Source: Gammaproteobacteria bacterium
GTDB lineage: Bacteria > Pseudomonadota > Gammaproteobacteria > Pseudomonadales > Pseudohongiellaceae
Assembly: GCA_002706685.1 (NCBI GenBank)
Contig: PALV01000010.1
Location: 124,001 to 188,000, forward strand
DNA length: 64,000 bases
Reading direction: 5' to 3'
Positions 43,531-52,475 of this stretch are shown piece by piece. Within the stretch, counting starts at the first letter, position 1; each line of letters opens with the position of its first letter. A program made the translations under genes and the position numbers. The notes beneath the pieces are model-generated. The model was not told the origin of the DNA, searched no databases, and saw only the letters and a program-made list of their open reading frames with translations.

Positions 43531-44733
43531 TCAGAATTCCACCGCGTTCATGCTGAATACCGCAGACAACATCGTAATGGTGATTCCACCAACAGCGATG
43601 CCCAGTATCAATATCAATCCCGGTTGCAATGCTGCAACCAGTCTCGCCATCTGATTCTTTACGTTCTGGTCAAAAGTCTCTGCTGTTTGTACCAGAATGC
43701 TGCCTGTGCGCCCTGACTCTTCCCCTACGGCAACCAGCTGGTGCAGTAATGTCGGGAATGCCCCGGCCCGTTCAAGTGCAATACCAAGTCCACTGCCGCC
43801 ACGTACGTCTTCTTCCACACGATGCAGTAAACGGCTGAGTTCAGTATTGCCAACAACCTCTCTGGAAACCCGAAGCGCGCGAATCAACGGAATGCCGGCA
43901 CCTAGCAGTGCGCCAAGCGTACGCGCGAACACGGCGCACTCCCGATAAAGCAACAGTTTGCCCATCAGCGGTACTCGTAACAGCAGGGCATCCTTGCGCA
44001 GTTTGCGTTGCGGATCACGATCCTGCAGCAACCACCAGTATATAAGTGCCACTACTCCCACTATCAGCAACCAGCCATAACTCTTGATGAAATCGCTCAG
44101 CGCAAGCAGGAATGCGGCCGACGCGGGCACTTCAGTGCCGGCGTCTTCAAACATGATTGCGAACTGCGGTATCACAAATACCAGCAGCAGGAAGACAGAT
44201 ATGATGCCAGTGATGAGCAGCACAATCGGGTACACCATAGCGGACACAATCGCCTGGCGATTCTTGGCGCTGGTCTCCAGAAAATCTGCCAGACCCGGCA
44301 ACAGTTTATGCAGTATGCCGCCTTCTTCACCGGCGCGGACAATATTGATATACATTTTTGAGAACACATCGGGCCGCTGCTCCATGGCATCGGCCAGGCT
44401 CCTGCCTTCCTTTACGTCTTTGCGCATGGCCATGACCAGTTGCTGCATGGCCAATGTCTCGGTAATGCCTTCCAGCAACCGCAGCGCCTTGTCCAGCGGC
44501 ACGCGAGCCTCTGTCAGTGTGCGCAGGCCGTTTGTGAAATCCAGCACATCACTGGCGCGAATCTTTTTGCCGCGCCGACGGTCGGTGTTTTTCTCGGCCA
44601 CTGCTTCAAGCTTTACCGGGATCAACTGGCGGCCCTGTAGCACGCGAACGGCATCACGTTCGGATTCAGCTGACAGCTGACCCGACTGAACATTGCCACT
44701 GGCATCACAGGCCTGGTAGTTGAAATTCATCAT
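43531..44733 (-). CDS. gspF: Type II secretion inner membrane protein GspF
   Basis: This 400-aa platform protein has two repeated cytosolic helical domains (ALRLLEGITETLAMQQLVMAMRKDVKEGRSL and the second copy with LSRLLHRVEEDVRGGSGLGIALERAGAFPTLLHQLVAVGEESG) and three TM helices. It interacts with GspE. It overlaps gspE by 4 bases (ATGA) and starts MMNFNYQACDASG, a typical family start. Confidence 0.94.
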   Translation of the reverse strand: MMNFNYQACDASGNVQSGQLSAESERDAVRVLQGRQLIPVKLEAVAEKNTDRRRGKKIRASDVLDFTNGLRTLTEARVPLDKALRLLEGITETLAMQQLVMAMRKDVKEGRSLADAMEQRPDVFSKMYINIVRAGEEGGILHKLLPGLADFLETSAKNRQAIVSAMVYPIVLLITGIISVFLLLVFVIPQFAIMFEDAGTEVPASAAFLLALSDFIKSYGWLLIVGVVALIYWWLLQDRDPQRKLRKDALLLRVPLMGKLLLYRECAVFARTLGALLGAGIPLIRALRVSREVVGNTELSRLLHRVEEDVRGGSGLGIALERAGAFPTLLHQLVAVGEESGRTGSILVQTAETFDQNVKNQMARLVAALQPGLILILGIAVGGITITMLSAVFSMNAVEF

Positions 44734-46220
44734 AGCCCACTGACCGCCCCGGCGCGCGTCACACGGACCACCTCTTCAGGGGTGGTGAGCCCGGCCGCCA
44801 GTTTCTCCAGCGCGTCTTCACGCAGTGTCTTCATTCCTTCGGCAATGGCCTGCTCACGAATGACATTGGCGTCAGAGCCCACTGCGATTTCATGACGGAT
44901 GGCGTCGGACATGACCAGTAACTCATAAAGGCCGATTCGGCCACGGTAGCCGGTGCCACCGCATCGCTCACAACCCTGGCCTTTGCGGGCCATTGGATAG
45001 TCTGCGGCATCAACTTTAAGCACTGCGGCTTCATCAGCTGTCAATTCATGTGGCTGCCCGCAGTCAGGACAGATGCGTCGCACCAGGCGCTGGGCCTGGA
45101 CGCAGAGCAGACTGGAGCTGATCAGATAGCCTTCCACACCCATGTCCTGCAGTCGCGTAATGGCGCCAGCTGCATCGTTGGTATGCAGTGTTGAAAAAAC
45201 AAGGTGACCTGTCAGCGCCGACTCAATCGCAATCTCTGCGGTTTCATGGTCGCGGATTTCACCGACCATGATGACATCAGGGTCCTGCCGGACAATGGAG
45301 CGCAGACCGGCCGCAAAATTCAAGCCGATGGCGGCATTGGCCTGGATCTGTGTGATGCCTTCCATTTGATACTCCACCGGGTCTTCGACGGTGATGATCT
45401 TGGTGGTCTGGTCATTGATCTTTTCAAGCGTGGCGTAGAGTGTTGTGGTCTTGCCGCTACCGGTAGGACCGGTGATCAGTATCATGCCGTGAGGTTGATT
45501 AATCAGGCTCTGATAGCTGCGCAGGATATTCTCTGGCATACCCAACTGCTGAAGACTCACGGCCGTGTCACTGCGATCAAGGATACGCAACACGATGGAC
45601 TCACCGTGCACGCCGGGCAGTGTAGAGACACGCATGTCGAGATGTTTGCTGCCCAGTTTGTAGTCAATGCGGCCATCCTGCGGCAGGCGTTTTTCGCCAA
45701 TGTCCAGGCGAGCCATCAATTTCAGTCGCGATGCAACAGCGGTGGTGATTTTTACAGGCAGTCGCTCGATGCGATGCATGATGCCGTCAACGCGGCATCT
45801 GACTTCCAGGTGTTCTTCATTGGGCTCAAAGTGGATGTCACTGGCATTAATATCAAGGGCACGTGCAAACAGGTGATTGACCAGACGAATGATGGGTGCT
45901 TCGGAGGCTAGATCCTTCAGCTCTTCATCGTCCTCATAGCCGGAAACAAACACGTCATCGTTGCCGGTTTCAATATTCGGTGACAATTCTGCGCGCCAGT
46001 GGCGGATCAGCCGGCGAACTTCCTCTGCGCCAGCTTCGCGGAATGACACTTCTGCCTGCATGACAAACCGGATCTGGTGTCGCAGCTCGATATCAGGTGC
46101 CACCTCACACAGTAATACATGCGACTGACTGAAATCCTGCGCCGGTACGATGCCGGCAGGCTCAAGCAGTTGGCTGAAAACCGGCAGTGAGAGAGCTGGG
46201 TGCTGTTGAGTCTGTGCCAT
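44730..46220 (-). CDS. gspE: Type II secretion ATPase GspE
   Basis: This 496-aa cytosolic ATPase drives pseudopilus assembly. It shows Walker A GPTGSGKTTTLYATL, the Asp box TVEDPVEYQ, Walker B DPDVIMVGEIRDHETAE, the His box STLHTND, and a tetracysteine zinc motif (CPDCGQ, then CERCGGTGYRGR). The N-terminus contains a short N1-like domain. Its ATG shares a base with the gspM stop (TAATG). Confidence 0.96.
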   Translation of the reverse strand: MAQTQQHPALSLPVFSQLLEPAGIVPAQDFSQSHVLLCEVAPDIELRHQIRFVMQAEVSFREAGAEEVRRLIRHWRAELSPNIETGNDDVFVSGYEDDEELKDLASEAPIIRLVNHLFARALDINASDIHFEPNEEHLEVRCRVDGIMHRIERLPVKITTAVASRLKLMARLDIGEKRLPQDGRIDYKLGSKHLDMRVSTLPGVHGESIVLRILDRSDTAVSLQQLGMPENILRSYQSLINQPHGMILITGPTGSGKTTTLYATLEKINDQTTKIITVEDPVEYQMEGITQIQANAAIGLNFAAGLRSIVRQDPDVIMVGEIRDHETAEIAIESALTGHLVFSTLHTNDAAGAITRLQDMGVEGYLISSSLLCVQAQRLVRRICPDCGQPHELTADEAAVLKVDAADYPMARKGQGCERCGGTGYRGRIGLYELLVMSDAIRHEIAVGSDANVIREQAIAEGMKTLREDALEKLAAGLTTPEEVVRVTRAGAVSGL

Positions 46221-46807
46221 TACTCAGCCTCCCCGGTATCATTTTGTCGACTGAAACCGACAACGGTAATATCGCCAATAAACTGATTGCGTGCTCGGCG
46301 CATGCTAAAGTCCTGCACGGCCAGATACGGCCTGGACTGTTCGAGTACGCGCAGAAAATTCATGATGGATTGCTGATTGTCCATCACGAATGACAGACTC
46401 TGTTCCAGTTTGATCCAGTCACCACTGCTTTCGGTTTCTGCCAGCTCTGTCGATGTGATGTTTATGCCGGACTGTGTGGCATGCTGGCGTATCAGACGCT
46501 GAATGGACGCTGTCAGCATCGGTGCCGTGCCGGACTCAAACAGCATGTCATCCAGTCGCTCACGCTGTTCGTTGGTCTGTGCTGCTCGTGCCTGCCATTG
46601 CTCAGTCTCTTCCAGCAGGCGTTGTTCACGTTCAATATCGGTAAGCAGCTGTTCAATCTGTATAGAGCGATCCTGGTACATTGACTGCAGGGCTGGGATG
46701 CCATTGCTCAGCACCAGCAATAATGCAACGGCCAGCGCCAGTCGCAGAATATTGCGCTCCCTGTTATTCAGCGGCCGGCTGTTTAATGGGCGAAACTTAC
46801 TGATCAC
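46220..46807 (-). CDS. gspM: Type II secretion protein GspM (PilO-like)
   Basis: This 195-aa bitopic inner-membrane protein has a short cytosolic start, a TM helix (about 22-38, ILRLALAVALLLVLSNGI), a coiled coil and a ferredoxin-like periplasmic domain. The frame is open to 46828, but GTG 46807 overlaps the gspL stop as GTGA and has GGAGG 4-5 bases upstream, which decides the start. It likely pairs with the GspL-like protein in the inner-membrane platform. Confidence 0.82.
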   Translation of the reverse strand: MISKFRPLNSRPLNNRERNILRLALAVALLLVLSNGIPALQSMYQDRSIQIEQLLTDIEREQRLLEETEQWQARAAQTNEQRERLDDMLFESGTAPMLTASIQRLIRQHATQSGINITSTELAETESSGDWIKLEQSLSFVMDNQQSIMNFLRVLEQSRPYLAVQDFSMRRARNQFIGDITVVGFSRQNDTGEAE

Positions 46808-48072
46808 CGTGCCTCCGGAAAGTACCATTCCTGATAGGCTGGAAAGTTTACATCCGCCAATCTGAGATCAATGTAGTAATTTTGATTGCTTGTGGCTCGC
46901 GCAAAATCCACTTCCGTAAACATGGGGTTCTGTTCCAGAGCCTCAAGCAGGTTTTGCGGGTCCTCACTTTGGCCTTCGAGACTGATGTAACCTGCCTCGA
47001 TCTCGATGGACGTCAAGTAGCCGGGAGTGACGATCTGCTGCAGAGTTATCAGCACATCCTGCAGATTCTGCCTCGGGAACTCCGAGAGCACGCCCCATTG
47101 TGATTCAAAGTCACGCACGGTGGCCTGTGCCTCACGTGCCGGTTGCGATTGCTGCCGCAGGTTGTCGAGTCGCGACTCCAGGCGGCTGATCTGAAAGGTC
47201 TGAAACAGAAACGGCAGCAACACTAATGCAGCCACACCGGCTGCCAGTGCTGACAGAGTTGTGCGCCGCTTGCCTTTCGTGAATCGGCGCCTGGCCGCCA
47301 GTGCTGAAGGCGGATTCATCATGAAAGGCGCCAGGTGCTTTTCCAGAGCACCGTCTGCCGCTTTCTTGAGTGCTGCCAGACAGCTACTGGCATCGCTGAC
47401 GTAATGAACTGGCCCGTTAGAATATTGCTTCAGCAGCTCATCCCATTCCTGCTGATAGGCATCCTCAGCAAGGTCCTGTGTACGAGTCTGCACAAATGCT
47501 TTCAGTTGTCCGCCAGTTTTCGCAACCAGGGCCGTATCCCGTCCATCCTGGTCGACAACTACAGCTCCCTCGTCTGCGATCAATCCCATGGCCAGGGCGC
47601 GGGGTGTGACGGCCGACAGAAACAGGGACTGATCCGCAAATGCTTTGAACAGTGCCTCCAGCTTCTGCTCCGGCATCCAAAGCGCCAGCACCGGATTCTC
47701 AGGATCAACAGCAAGGGCCAGGGGCTCCTCAAAGGCGGGCAGCATGCTCGTGCCCTGCAGCTTTAAAGCGGAACGGAGGGCATCAGGTGCAAGGCCCGGC
47801 AGATTCACACCAGTAGTGATAAAACCTGAAGGTGGCAGCAACAGGAGTATATTGGCTGCGGTATCATCATCCTCGTGAATCAGCTCTCGCGCGGCTGCGG
47901 CGAGTTCATCAGGATCTGAAGCGTCATTGACAGACTGACTGCGGCCGTCGGATACAAGGTACACCCTGTCCACATGCAGCATGAGCAGCGTATTGATATT
48001 TTTCAGCAATGCATCGCCGGTATGCTGGCGGCCCCAGGCACGCATTGTTTCCAGAAGCTCATCGAGGCCCAT
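46804..48072 (-). CDS. gspL: Type II secretion protein GspL-like
   Basis: This 422-aa protein has an actin-like cytosolic domain (about 25-240; RSALKLQGTSMLP, and VVVDQDGRDTALVAKTGG), a single TM helix (about 275-295, TTLSALAAGVAALVLLPFLF) and a PilN-like periplasmic coiled coil and ferredoxin-like domain (DVLITLQQIVTPGYLTSIEIEAG). It recruits GspE to the membrane. As the first gene of the operon it stands where gspC would be expected in the usual order. I see no gspC upstream; the next gene is a separate GGDEF protein. Confidence 0.82.
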   Translation of the reverse strand: MGLDELLETMRAWGRQHTGDALLKNINTLLMLHVDRVYLVSDGRSQSVNDASDPDELAAAARELIHEDDDTAANILLLLPPSGFITTGVNLPGLAPDALRSALKLQGTSMLPAFEEPLALAVDPENPVLALWMPEQKLEALFKAFADQSLFLSAVTPRALAMGLIADEGAVVVDQDGRDTALVAKTGGQLKAFVQTRTQDLAEDAYQQEWDELLKQYSNGPVHYVSDASSCLAALKKAADGALEKHLAPFMMNPPSALAARRRFTKGKRRTTLSALAAGVAALVLLPFLFQTFQISRLESRLDNLRQQSQPAREAQATVRDFESQWGVLSEFPRQNLQDVLITLQQIVTPGYLTSIEIEAGYISLEGQSEDPQNLLEALEQNPMFTEVDFARATSNQNYYIDLRLADVNFPAYQEWYFPEAR

Positions 48073-48163
48073 CGGGCTGTCCCTGTTGTTATTTACCCAT
48101 TATCTGACGCAATACGGCAGCAGAAAGTTTGCTGGCAAGATGTTATCAGTTTGACAGGGGTAT

Positions 48164-50260
48164 TCAACGAGGACGAATGACCCGGTTTCGACCAGACTGC
48201 TTGGCCTGGTAGAGGGACTGGTCCGCTCGGTCGAACAGTGTCTCGGGGGTGTCGTCGCGCTGGGCCGGAACTACGCCGATAGACACCGTAATTTCCACTT
48301 TCTCTTCGCGGAAATGAAAAGGTATCGCGCTGATCGCCTCACGCAGCCGATTGAGCGTGTATTCTGCATCAGGTGGACGGATATCAGGCAGCAGAATGAC
48401 AAACTCCTCACCGCCGTAGCGGGCCACAAAATCCTGCTCGCGCAGGCGAGCGGCGATCTCACGAGCGATGATCTTCAGCACCTTGTCGCCGGCCAGATGA
48501 CCGAAACTGTCATTGATGTTCTTGAAATGATCAACGTCCAGCACCGCCAGGCAGAGGGCGCGATCCTCCTGCAGACTTGGCCGGTCCGGCTGTCGCTGCC
48601 ATTGGCCCAGCAAAACACGAATGCGCTCGTTGTAGGCACTACGGTTTGGCAATTCTGTCAGTGTGTCAGTGGCCGCCGCTGATTGCTGCCGCGACAGGTG
48701 CACGCGTAATTCGCGTGACTCGGACTCCAGCGCGGCAATACGCTCAATCAAGTCGCCCATTTCCTGCGTCGCTTCTGTGTGCTCACGACTCCGCTGGTGC
48801 TTGAACCCGTCCAGAGACTTCAGGATGCCATCAATCTGCGACTGTACCGATTGCCGCAGACCTGTGATGTCCAGAGAGTCATTCTGCACGGCCCGCGCGA
48901 TATCTTCGACCTGTCCACGCACCTGAGAGTCCATCTCTGCGTCGCTTTCTGCACTGCTGGCAGCCTGCGCTTTTGCATTGTCGACAAACGCCTGGACCTG
49001 GGCGAGGCTTTCAGTCACATCGCTTAAAAATGTCTGAAACTCGGTACGTTGTTGATCTGCTGCAGTTCGCAGGATATGCAGTATTTCCTCCAGCACAGCG
49101 ACAAAATCGTACCAGTTGAGACCTTTTAGAATATTGCGACGCACGGCATCGACGATGGAATAGGACTCGGAGCTGATGTGGATGGCTTCCAGAATTCTCA
49201 GCAGGATTGGTTCTACATGGCCGGCAATATAAGAAAACGCTGGCTCTGACAGTCCGGAGCGATCGCGTACCAGTTCTCCCTCTAAGCTGGCGTCTTCTTC
49301 CTCTTCTACTACGACTTCTGTCTGAACCTGCAGGTGAAGAGCATGGTCACGCTCGCGGTAACCATCCTGTTGAGCATTGGCGCCATTGGCAGTTGTACTT
49401 GAATCTGAGGGCTCGAGGTCAGCTTGTGCCTGCAGACCATCGCTTTGCAGTTTAACTGCAGAGCCGTTAGCAGCCGCCGCAGCGCTGTTCTGCTGTCTCG
49501 GGGCTTCCTGCGACTGAGTGGTTTTGTGCAGCGGTGCACTTTGCTGTGCTTGTAGGCTGTCATCCAGCTGAAGGGCGTCGTTGCGGCTGTCAGTTCCCGA
49601 CGCCTGGCCGTCAAGCGCATTGCTCACGATCTCGCCCGAAGGCGGCTCGGTGCTGGCAGGAGTATCTGATGAGTCACTGCTGCCAAACATCCGTTTCCAG
49701 AAACCTGCTGACTGGCCAGAATCGTCTCCGCGAGCTGCCTGCTCACGCTTCTGTTCCTGCTCAAGCATCGACTGCACGGCTTCGCGCAGAATATCAATAA
49801 ACTGACGTATCAGGCCGGCATGCTGCTGTGTGTCATCAAGGCGCGCGGAGAGGTTCTGGGAGAATTTCCTGAGTTGTCGACGGGTGGTTTTCGGCAGCGG
49901 TAGCTTGTCCAGCTCGGCTATGCTGCTGGTAAAGGCCTGCTGCAATGCCACATTACTGGCGTTTTTTTCGTTGTCGAGTCGAATAATCGACTTCTCGATC
50001 TGCTCTAGCAGCAGCTCAAGTCCGACTTCCCGGTCATCATTTCGGAGGGTTTTTCGTAGTTCAGCCAGCTGACGATCCAGCTGCGGGGCATGACCATCGC
50101 CTGCCAGGCTGACACCCAGCAGGCCACGGCGCAAAAGCTTGATACGACTGTTGAGCAGCTTTTCACGCTGCTCCTGGTCTTCCAGCGCATCCAGAAACTT
50201 GCGTTTCCAGCGTTGCGCCTCGTCGCCGCCATTGTCATTGCCATAGTTGTGCTGTGGCAT
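48164..50260 (-). CDS. Diguanylate cyclase with long N-terminal helical region
   Basis: The 698-aa soluble protein has a C-terminal GGDEF domain (about 530-695) with an intact RYGGEEFVILLPD active site. An RxxD inhibitory site (REQD) lies five residues before it, so it should make c-di-GMP and be subject to product inhibition. The 530 residues before it are mainly helical with two parts (about 1-175 and 330-520) separated by a disordered, Ser/Gln/Ala-rich stretch (about 190-310). I recognise no sensor domain there. It lies 91 bases upstream of the type II secretion operon on the same strand. Confidence 0.9.
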   Translation of the reverse strand: MPQHNYGNDNGGDEAQRWKRKFLDALEDQEQREKLLNSRIKLLRRGLLGVSLAGDGHAPQLDRQLAELRKTLRNDDREVGLELLLEQIEKSIIRLDNEKNASNVALQQAFTSSIAELDKLPLPKTTRRQLRKFSQNLSARLDDTQQHAGLIRQFIDILREAVQSMLEQEQKREQAARGDDSGQSAGFWKRMFGSSDSSDTPASTEPPSGEIVSNALDGQASGTDSRNDALQLDDSLQAQQSAPLHKTTQSQEAPRQQNSAAAAANGSAVKLQSDGLQAQADLEPSDSSTTANGANAQQDGYRERDHALHLQVQTEVVVEEEEDASLEGELVRDRSGLSEPAFSYIAGHVEPILLRILEAIHISSESYSIVDAVRRNILKGLNWYDFVAVLEEILHILRTAADQQRTEFQTFLSDVTESLAQVQAFVDNAKAQAASSAESDAEMDSQVRGQVEDIARAVQNDSLDITGLRQSVQSQIDGILKSLDGFKHQRSREHTEATQEMGDLIERIAALESESRELRVHLSRQQSAAATDTLTELPNRSAYNERIRVLLGQWQRQPDRPSLQEDRALCLAVLDVDHFKNINDSFGHLAGDKVLKIIAREIAARLREQDFVARYGGEEFVILLPDIRPPDAEYTLNRLREAISAIPFHFREEKVEITVSIGVVPAQRDDTPETLFDRADQSLYQAKQSGRNRVIRPR

Positions 50261-50313
50261 GTTTCAGTATCCAGAGAGTGGCCTTGAATACCTGAGGCGA
50301 CCTGTCAATTGAA

Positions 50314-50958
50314 TTACTGGGCGCTGCGCTCCTGTTCTACCAGGTAGTCAACGATAGCCAGCATGTCCTGCTGTGTGCGGACAGCTTCATTGGTCGTAAC
50401 CAGATATTTGCCGTTAACAATCACGTTAGGTGTGCTGCGAATCTGGTAGTCAGACATTTTGCTTTCTGCCTGATTCACTTTGGTGCGCACCTGGAACGAG
50501 TTGAATGCCCGCGAGAATGCTTCTTCGTCCACGCCGTGGGCGGCAAACAGCTCAGCCAGCTGGCGCTCATTCTGCAAGCGATTGCGCTGCAGATTGATGG
50601 CATCAAAGATCGGTCCATGAACTGTATCGACCACACCAAGGTTTTCTGCAGTGTAATAGGCCTGAGCGTGAATCTTCATCAGGTCGTTCCAGATGGCAGG
50701 GAAGCGCAGATAGTCTACGTCTTCAGGGGCGTTTTCGGCCCAGTGATCAACCAGGGGCTGAAAGCGGAAACAGTGGCCACAGCCATACCAGAACACTTCG
50801 AGCACTTCGATCTTTTCCGCATCATTGGTGCGGACCGGCGCTGGCAGGGTTTCATAGTGCGTGCCGTCAACATAAAGGGCGGGCTGCGCCCAGACAGCGG
50901 AGGCCAGCAGACTCAGAACACTGGCGGTGATGGCGGCTTTCAGGAACTGCTTGATCAT
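50314..50958 (-). CDS. dsbA: Thiol:disulfide oxidoreductase DsbA
   Basis: DsbA introduces disulfides into exported proteins in the periplasm. The 214-aa protein has a signal peptide (about 1-24, ending VWA), an active site FWYGCGHCFRF, and the cis-proline RSTPNVIVNG. The dipeptide between the cysteines is Gly-His, not the usual Pro-His, which in thioredoxin-fold enzymes changes redox potential. It lies in a two-gene minus-strand group with cytochrome c4, 110 bases apart. Confidence 0.93.
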   Translation of the reverse strand: MIKQFLKAAITASVLSLLASAVWAQPALYVDGTHYETLPAPVRTNDAEKIEVLEVFWYGCGHCFRFQPLVDHWAENAPEDVDYLRFPAIWNDLMKIHAQAYYTAENLGVVDTVHGPIFDAINLQRNRLQNERQLAELFAAHGVDEEAFSRAFNSFQVRTKVNQAESKMSDYQIRSTPNVIVNGKYLVTTNEAVRTQQDMLAIVDYLVEQERSAQ

Positions 50959-51068
50959 ATCCTACTCCACATTGTTATCAGAGGTAGTCGGTACTTTAGG
51001 GATCGTTACTGTAACACCGATTAAAGCGCCTGCCGCCTGAATAGGGGCTGAACAGGCGCAATTTCGTC

Positions 51069-51680
51069 TTAGTTCAGGCCAGAGATATAGCTGGACAGCG
51101 CTTCGATTTCGCGGTCAGTCAGACGCTCGGAGACATTACGCATCGGCATGGCGTCACCATCGTTGGTGCGATCACCGGCGCGGAAGGCCTTCATTTGCGA
51201 TTCGATATAGGCTGCATGCTGGCCACCCAGAGCCGGGAATCCAGCCTGTGCCACACCACTGCCGTCAGGTGCATGACACGCTGAACAGGCGGCAACACCC
51301 AGGTCAGCAATACCAGCACGGTAAATCTGCGCGCCCAGCTCGATCAATTCGGGGTCAGCACCAGCAAGGGTGATTTCCTGTGAGGCGTAAAAGGCAGCGA
51401 TATCTTCCAGATCCTGGTCGCTCATGTTGTCGAGCAGGCCTGTCATCAGTGGCACTTCGCGGGCACCTGATTTGATGTCTCGCAGCTGCTTGAGAGTGTA
51501 GCGCTCACCTTGGCCAGCCAGTTTGGGGTTGGAGCTGATTTCACTGTTGCCATCAGCGCCGTGACAGGCAGCACATACAGCGACTTTTTGCTCGCCGGCA
51601 GCGGCATCGCCATCAGCGTTGGCAGTCAGGCTGGCGCCAGCCATCAGCAAAGATGCCAGGGTAAATACTAATCTTTTCAT
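51069..51680 (-). CDS. Diheme cytochrome c4
   Basis: This 203-aa periplasmic cytochrome has two c-type heme domains (CAACHG near residue 35-40 and CSACHA near 130), two Met ligands (VPLMTG and GDAMPMRN) and a signal peptide of about 22 residues (ending NADA). The two halves are related by duplication, as in c4. It is thought to feed electrons to terminal oxidases. A divergent engB start lies about 170 bases away. Confidence 0.94.
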   Translation of the reverse strand: MKRLVFTLASLLMAGASLTANADGDAAAGEQKVAVCAACHGADGNSEISSNPKLAGQGERYTLKQLRDIKSGAREVPLMTGLLDNMSDQDLEDIAAFYASQEITLAGADPELIELGAQIYRAGIADLGVAACSACHAPDGSGVAQAGFPALGGQHAAYIESQMKAFRAGDRTNDGDAMPMRNVSERLTDREIEALSSYISGLN

Positions 51681-51851
51681 GGATTGTCGAAGTTCCTGAA
51701 CAGTTATAAATTCGGATGAGTCATGCGGCGGGAGAGTATAGCACAGCTGCCGTTATTGTGTACGACCATGATGGAATCTGCCTGCCTTCTGGATACGAGG
51801 CGCGGCGGAATTGCTGGCTCAGTATCGGTTCTGCCGGTAGAATGCCGCTCC

Positions 51852-52475
51852 ATGAACTATCAAGCCGCCCAATTTGAAATAAGTGCCGCCAAGCTGCGTG
51901 ACTGTCCGACCGACAGCGTGGCCGAGGTCGCATTCGCCGGACGCTCCAATGCGGGCAAATCAAGCGCGATTAATACCCTGACGCGCCAGGGTCAGCTGGC
52001 CCGTACCAGCAAAACCCCCGGCAGAACGCAGCTTATCAACTATTTCAGGGTTGATCAGGGGCGATATCTGGTAGACCTGCCCGGCTATGGTTACGCCAAA
52101 GTCCCGCTGAAAGTGAAGGACGACTGGCAGGTCCACCTGGAACACTACCTGAATGCCCGCGAGCCGCTGTTGGGACTGGTACTGGTTACCGACATACGCC
52201 ACGTGTTCAAGGATTTTGACCTGATGATGATCGACTGGGCACGGCAGAACCAGTTGCCCCTGCATGTTCTGCTGACCAAATCGGACAAACTCAAGCGCGG
52301 CGCCATTCAGGAAGCACTGATGAAGGCCCGCAAAGAACTGGAAGGCATGGCTGATGCAAGTGTTCAGGCGTTTTCATCGCTGAAGCGGCAAGGCGTCGAC
52401 ATCCTGAGCCAGCGCCTTGACGGCTGGCTGGAACCGGCCGACGAAGCGCCAGCCGATCCTGCTGCCGGTCAGTGA
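51852..52475 (+). CDS. engB: Ribosome biogenesis GTPase EngB (YsxC/YihA)
   Basis: EngB is an essential TRAFAC GTPase for 50S assembly. The open frame extends to 51723, but homology begins [12 protein letters not shown], so I take ATG 51852 (207 aa). G1 is [10 protein letters not shown]3 is [10 protein letters not shown]4 is TKSDKL. The last 7 bases overlap the polA gene tail to tail. The E. coli homologue sits near polA as well, so this is conserved synteny. Confidence 0.95.
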   Translation: MNYQAAQFEISAAKLRDCPTDSVAEVAFAGRSNAGKSSAINTLTRQGQLARTSKTPGRTQLINYFRVDQGRYLVDLPGYGYAKVPLKVKDDWQVHLEHYLNAREPLLGLVLVTDIRHVFKDFDLMMIDWARQNQLPLHVLLTKSDKLKRGAIQEALMKARKELEGMADASVQAFSSLKRQGVDILSQRLDGWLEPADEAPADPAAGQ

